From: JAFAGO01 sp031987605
GTDB taxonomy: Bacteria; Bacteroidota; Bacteroidia; Flavobacteriales; Weeksellaceae
DNA: 64,000 nt
Assembly: GCA_031987605.1 (NCBI GenBank)
Contig: DALZZF010000011.1
Span: forward strand, 1 to 64,000
Direction: 5' to 3'
The position numbers and the translations under genes are program-made. Below are positions 60,607 to 64,000 of this stretch, piece after piece. Each line of letters begins with the position of its first letter. Positions within the stretch are counted from its first letter, which is position 1. The notes beneath the pieces are model-generated. The model had not been told where the DNA came from. It was given only the letters and a program-made list of their open reading frames with translations, and did not search any database.

Positions 60607-63600
60607 ATGAACGTTAATGATGATATTTCCGTACTTAAAGGAAGCAAAAATGAACTAATTGTATTTGAAAATGAATTGGATACCCTTTCATTTCTACAAC
60701 TTTTGAAATTAAATAGCCAGGAAAATAACAGAACTCTTATAACCTTGAATTCTACCATCAACACAAAGAAATTTCTTAACAGGTATCAGAATTTTGATGG
60801 TAAAATATTCCTATGCCTAAGCGGAAACAAAACAGGAGATACAGCAACCGGAAAAATTCTTGGTGAACTTCAAAACAAAAATAGTAAAGACATCCGTTTG
60901 TTGTACGGAATTTCTGAAAACGGCCATCAAAACCTTAGCGAATATTTACAAAACAAACTCCAACTTCAAAAGAAAAATACTACTTTAGTTGAACCAAAAA
61001 TTTCAAAACATGCAAATGATAGAACTCAATCCAACCGAATTTCCGACACTCAGCACTTGGGATCCGAATTTTCTGAACGAAATTCTGGAAAACCTCTCCC
61101 AAACAGCCAATCCGAGCAAAACAGAAATAACACAAGCGGACAAAATGTGGACAGCAACAATGCTGGAAATGGACTTAAAGACACAATCTGGAAGCATTTG
61201 GTCGGAGACAGAAATGGAAGATCCAATGACGGAGCACAACCGCAAAATGCTGAAGAAAATGAAGGAAAAGAACATTCCTTGGACAGAATCATATCCGGGA
61301 GAATTATATCCGATAGCAAAGAACTAAAGTTAGATTCTTCAGAAAAAAACAATGAGGAATTAGAGGGTCTCATTTCAAAATACAAAGGTCAAAAACTGAC
61401 CAACGAGCAAGTTGCAGAAGTCGTTTCCGCAGCTTGTTTTGTTTCCCGCGACAACAAAATTGTTCTCAAAGAAAATTCCAACATCACCGATGATTTAAAA
61501 GACATTTGTAATCAGTACAAATCCGGTGGAACAGCAAAAGAAGGAAGAGGAATCTTAGATGAATACTACACCGATTCCAAAATTGTAGATGCCGTTCGTA
61601 ATTTAATCAAAGACCAATTTAAAAACGGACAAGAAGTTTCAGTTTTAGAACCGAGTGTTGGAACCGGAAATTTTCTTTATGCTGCGAAAGATTTGGGAAT
61701 AAAAGCAAGCATTACCGCTTTTGAAATCAACGAAACGACAGCAAAAATCGCCAAAATTCTTCATCCTGAAGCCAATATCAATATCCGTTCTTTTGAAACC
61801 GAATTTATTGATGAAAAAGGTAGTAAAAAAGAAGTTTTGGAAAAATACGATCTGATCATCGGAAATCCACCTTATGGCGAACATCGAGGATATTACAAAG
61901 GTTTAGGAGAAGAACCTAAAATTTCAAAATATGAAGATTATTTTGTAAAACGAAGTTTGGACGTTCTCAAAGATGGTGGAACTTTGGCGATGGTGCTTCC
62001 TTCAGGTTGGTTGAACCGACAAAACAATTTGAAAAAGGCAGAAATCGTAGAAGGATTCCGTTTGCCGGTAGGAGCTTTTGCCGGAACACAAATCGGTACG
62101 GATATTATCATTTTAAATAAAAACAGCCTACTACAAACTCAAAATATTTCTGATTATTTTGAGCAAAATCCCGAAAAAATTCTTGGAGAAACGCGTGAAA
62201 AAACCAATCGTTTCGGGCGTTTGGAAAACTATGTTCATGGGAATTTAGAAGATGCTTTATCGAGAATAGAGCAACTCAAAAATACACAACAAGCCGAAAG
62301 AATCGGAAATCTTTTTGAAGATTTGTTTTTAGAAATTGAAGAACCTAAAACTGAAAATAAAGTTTCTGATAAAGCAAAGCCCCTTTTGGAAACCGAAGAT
62401 TCTACGAAGACTTCGAGTCAAAAGAACATTCCAGAGACATCCGAAACTCTTGAAAAAATCGAGCAGGTTATTTCAACACTCAATGCTGTAAAATTCAAAT
62501 CTCCGGCAATTCTAAAAGAGATTGAGAAATACTCCAAACTACAATCCCAAATTACTAGCGAACCCAATAAATTTGACCAAACACAAATTGATGACATTCA
62601 TCAAAAAGCAGATAAAGTCATCCAATCCCAAAATGAAAAGAACAGGGAGTATAGAATCCAGACGAAACCCGAAATTAAAAAAGGAATTCTAAAATATCAA
62701 TTTTCGAAAGCAGATGAAATTGTCGATACTTCGCTACAAAACAGCTCCGACATTACCAAAGAACAGATTGAAGCCTTCAGAGATACTGAATATGACGGAA
62801 CACTGAATAATCATGGAGAGCACTACCAATTTGCCAATTATATTGATGGAAAATGGGTACACGATTTTTATTATGCTGAAGGAAATATTTATGCAAAATT
62901 AGAACAGCTTGAAAAAGATTTCAAAGATAAATATTCGGTTGGAGGAACAGAGAACCAATATGAAAAACAAAAGAAATTGCTTCTTAGTGTTCTTCCAAAA
63001 TCAAAAGCTTTAGATGAAATTTTCATCAGCCCAAACCACGAATTTATACATCAGTTCGGATTAGGACAAATAGAAAAAGAATACTATAATTATACTACAA
63101 AGCGTCCTGAAACAGCAGTTGTAGATTATAATCTTGCTGAAAAATTCAAAGATTTTGTCGGCACTTTATCTAGTGATGCTTTTGCTGGATCCTCATCTTG
63201 GGAAGTTAAAGGTTTTGTTGATAATGAAACCGTTACAGGAAGCGACAAAGAACGAAATGCTTTAATCCGGGAAAGAAGAAAATCCGCCGCCAACGATTTG
63301 TTTTACAAATTTATTCGGGAAGAATTATCCGATGATTTGAGAGAACGATTCGTAAAGGATTTCAACAGAAATTACAACAATATTCATGTTCCGGACTATT
63401 CCAAATTTCCTTTGTTTTCAAAAATTCATTTGAATTTTAAAGGTCGAGAATTGCGGTTAACAGAAGTTCAGAAAGCAGGAATTGGTAGACAAACCACCAA
63501 AGGAGTTGGACTTTTGGCTCATGAAGTGGGATTCGGGAAAACTTTATCGGGAATCCTTTCAATGCATGAAGCAATGGAACGTGGAAATGCTAAAAAACCG

Positions 63601-64000
63601 ATTATTGTCGTTCCGAATGATAGTATTTTAAAGCAATGGGTAGAAACCATTTTTGAAACGATTCCCAATGCAAAAGTCAATGTTTTAGGAAATCTCGGAA
63701 AAGATTATGATTTATCTAAATTCGATAATAAAGACGGAGAAATTACCATCGTTACCTACGAAGGTTTTAATAACATTGGCTTTTCGGAAAATGTCACTGA
63801 AAATTTGGCTTCCAAATTTTCATACATCTCAGAGAATGAATTAAAAAGTGTCAATTCAATCAGCGAAAGAGATTTCCAGAAAGAATTGGAAAAGGAAAAG
63901 GAAATCCAAGGAAAAATGAAGCGTGGGAAAATCTACGATTGGGAAGATTTTGGATTTGACCATCTCACTTTTGATGAAGTTCACAACGCCAATCACATCG
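60607..64000 (+). CDS. Toprim-like / N6-DNA methylase / SNF2-type helicase giant protein, partial
   Basis: The gene starts at ATG 60607 and runs off the window; at least 1131 aa are encoded. N-terminal region (about 10-110) is Toprim-like: ELIVFENELDTLSFLQ with the acidic-rich middle (LCLSGNKTGDTATGKI) degenerate. Residues about 325-450 hold an N6-adenine methylase (EPSVGTGNFLYA, LIIGNPPYGEH). From about 940 an SNF2-type helicase begins (LLAHEVGFGKTLSG at 970-983) with a DEVH box at 1123-1126. Such proteins are hallmarks of Bacteroidetes conjugative elements and may process or protect DNA during transfer. The exact domain boundaries beyond the window are unseen. Confidence 0.85.
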   Translation, partial: MNVNDDISVLKGSKNELIVFENELDTLSFLQLLKLNSQENNRTLITLNSTINTKKFLNRYQNFDGKIFLCLSGNKTGDTATGKILGELQNKNSKDIRLLYGISENGHQNLSEYLQNKLQLQKKNTTLVEPKISKHANDRTQSNRISDTQHLGSEFSERNSGKPLPNSQSEQNRNNTSGQNVDSNNAGNGLKDTIWKHLVGDRNGRSNDGAQPQNAEENEGKEHSLDRIISGRIISDSKELKLDSSEKNNEELEGLISKYKGQKLTNEQVAEVVSAACFVSRDNKIVLKENSNITDDLKDICNQYKSGGTAKEGRGILDEYYTDSKIVDAVRNLIKDQFKNGQEVSVLEPSVGTGNFLYAAKDLGIKASITAFEINETTAKIAKILHPEANINIRSFETEFIDEKGSKKEVLEKYDLIIGNPPYGEHRGYYKGLGEEPKISKYEDYFVKRSLDVLKDGGTLAMVLPSGWLNRQNNLKKAEIVEGFRLPVGAFAGTQIGTDIIILNKNSLLQTQNISDYFEQNPEKILGETREKTNRFGRLENYVHGNLEDALSRIEQLKNTQQAERIGNLFEDLFLEIEEPKTENKVSDKAKPLLETEDSTKTSSQKNIPETSETLEKIEQVISTLNAVKFKSPAILKEIEKYSKLQSQITSEPNKFDQTQIDDIHQKADKVIQSQNEKNREYRIQTKPEIKKGILKYQFSKADEIVDTSLQNSSDITKEQIEAFRDTEYDGTLNNHGEHYQFANYIDGKWVHDFYYAEGNIYAKLEQLEKDFKDKYSVGGTENQYEKQKKLLLSVLPKSKALDEIFISPNHEFIHQFGLGQIEKEYYNYTTKRPETAVVDYNLAEKFKDFVGTLSSDAFAGSSSWEVKGFVDNETVTGSDKERNALIRERRKSAANDLFYKFIREELSDDLRERFVKDFNRNYNNIHVPDYSKFPLFSKIHLNFKGRELRLTEVQKAGIGRQTTKGVGLLAHEVGFGKTLSGILSMHEAMERGNAKKPIIVVPNDSILKQWVETIFETIPNAKVNVLGNLGKDYDLSKFDNKDGEITIVTYEGFNNIGFSENVTENLASKFSYISENELKSVNSISERDFQKELEKEKEIQGKMKRGKIYDWEDFGFDHLTFDEVHNANHI

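Overview
The window looks like AT-rich DNA of a Flavobacteriia member, most likely the Chryseobacterium/Elizabethkingia group. Supporting signs are Bacteroidetes-type promoters (TAnnTTTG -7 box), DUF4492/DUF6132/DUF4134/DUF4133 family proteins, a TonB receptor, and a Bacteroidetes-type tra operon. Genus-level placement is inference.

Layout. (1) 1-1100: a 5'-degenerate PRTRC-system ThiF gene and a hairpin, then no gene. (2) 1.1-39.3 kb: an almost entirely minus-strand block of sulfur, redox and efflux genes. It holds a CoA-disulfide/polysulfide reductase with rhodanese domain, a sulfide:quinone oxidoreductase, a NifX-like protein, cytochrome bd (cydA, cydB, a DUF4492 protein and a 37-aa CydX-like protein), an AraC regulator, an RND efflux operon, OsmC, rhodaneses, a Crp/Fnr regulator, two ETHE1-like persulfide dioxygenase-rhodanese proteins (one cytoplasmic, one exported), a TauE/SafE exporter, a DUF3365 haem lipoprotein, a small plus-strand operon (DoxX, DsrE, SoxB-like hydrolase, TlpA), a TetR-controlled ABC efflux operon, and a TonB receptor/permease/methyltransferase operon. 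(3) 39.38-39.82 kb: a phased 32-bp repeat array followed by nested inverted repeats, a candidate replication or transfer origin. (4) 40.0-64.0 kb, plus strand: a secreted repeat protein, MobC-like and MobP relaxase genes, ParA, a conjugation operon (traE, traF, traG, four small secreted proteins, traJ, traK, traL-like, traM, traN, a coupling protein, a peptidase), and the start of a very large Toprim-like/DNA methylase/helicase protein that runs off the window.

How it works together. Eleven minus-strand promoters in the 2.8-39.4 kb block carry the same Crp-type operator, TGTRA-N6-TYACA. In every case its 14-bp core lies exactly 22 nt upstream of a TAnnTTTR -7 box, placing the operator centre near -42. 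The Crp/Fnr protein encoded at 17.0-17.6 kb is the obvious candidate activator. The block therefore reads as one regulon for handling sulfide, persulfide and thiol stress: oxidation by SQR, persulfide dioxygenases, sulfur carriers, sulfite export and a sulfide-tolerant bd oxidase. It is carried next to conjugation genes. No integrase, transposase, CRISPR array, rRNA or tRNA gene was seen, so plasmid versus integrative element is undecided.

Most unusual single item: the VirB4-type ATPase TraG contains a complete DnaJ J-domain, HPD motif included, inserted between its Walker A and Walker B motifs.
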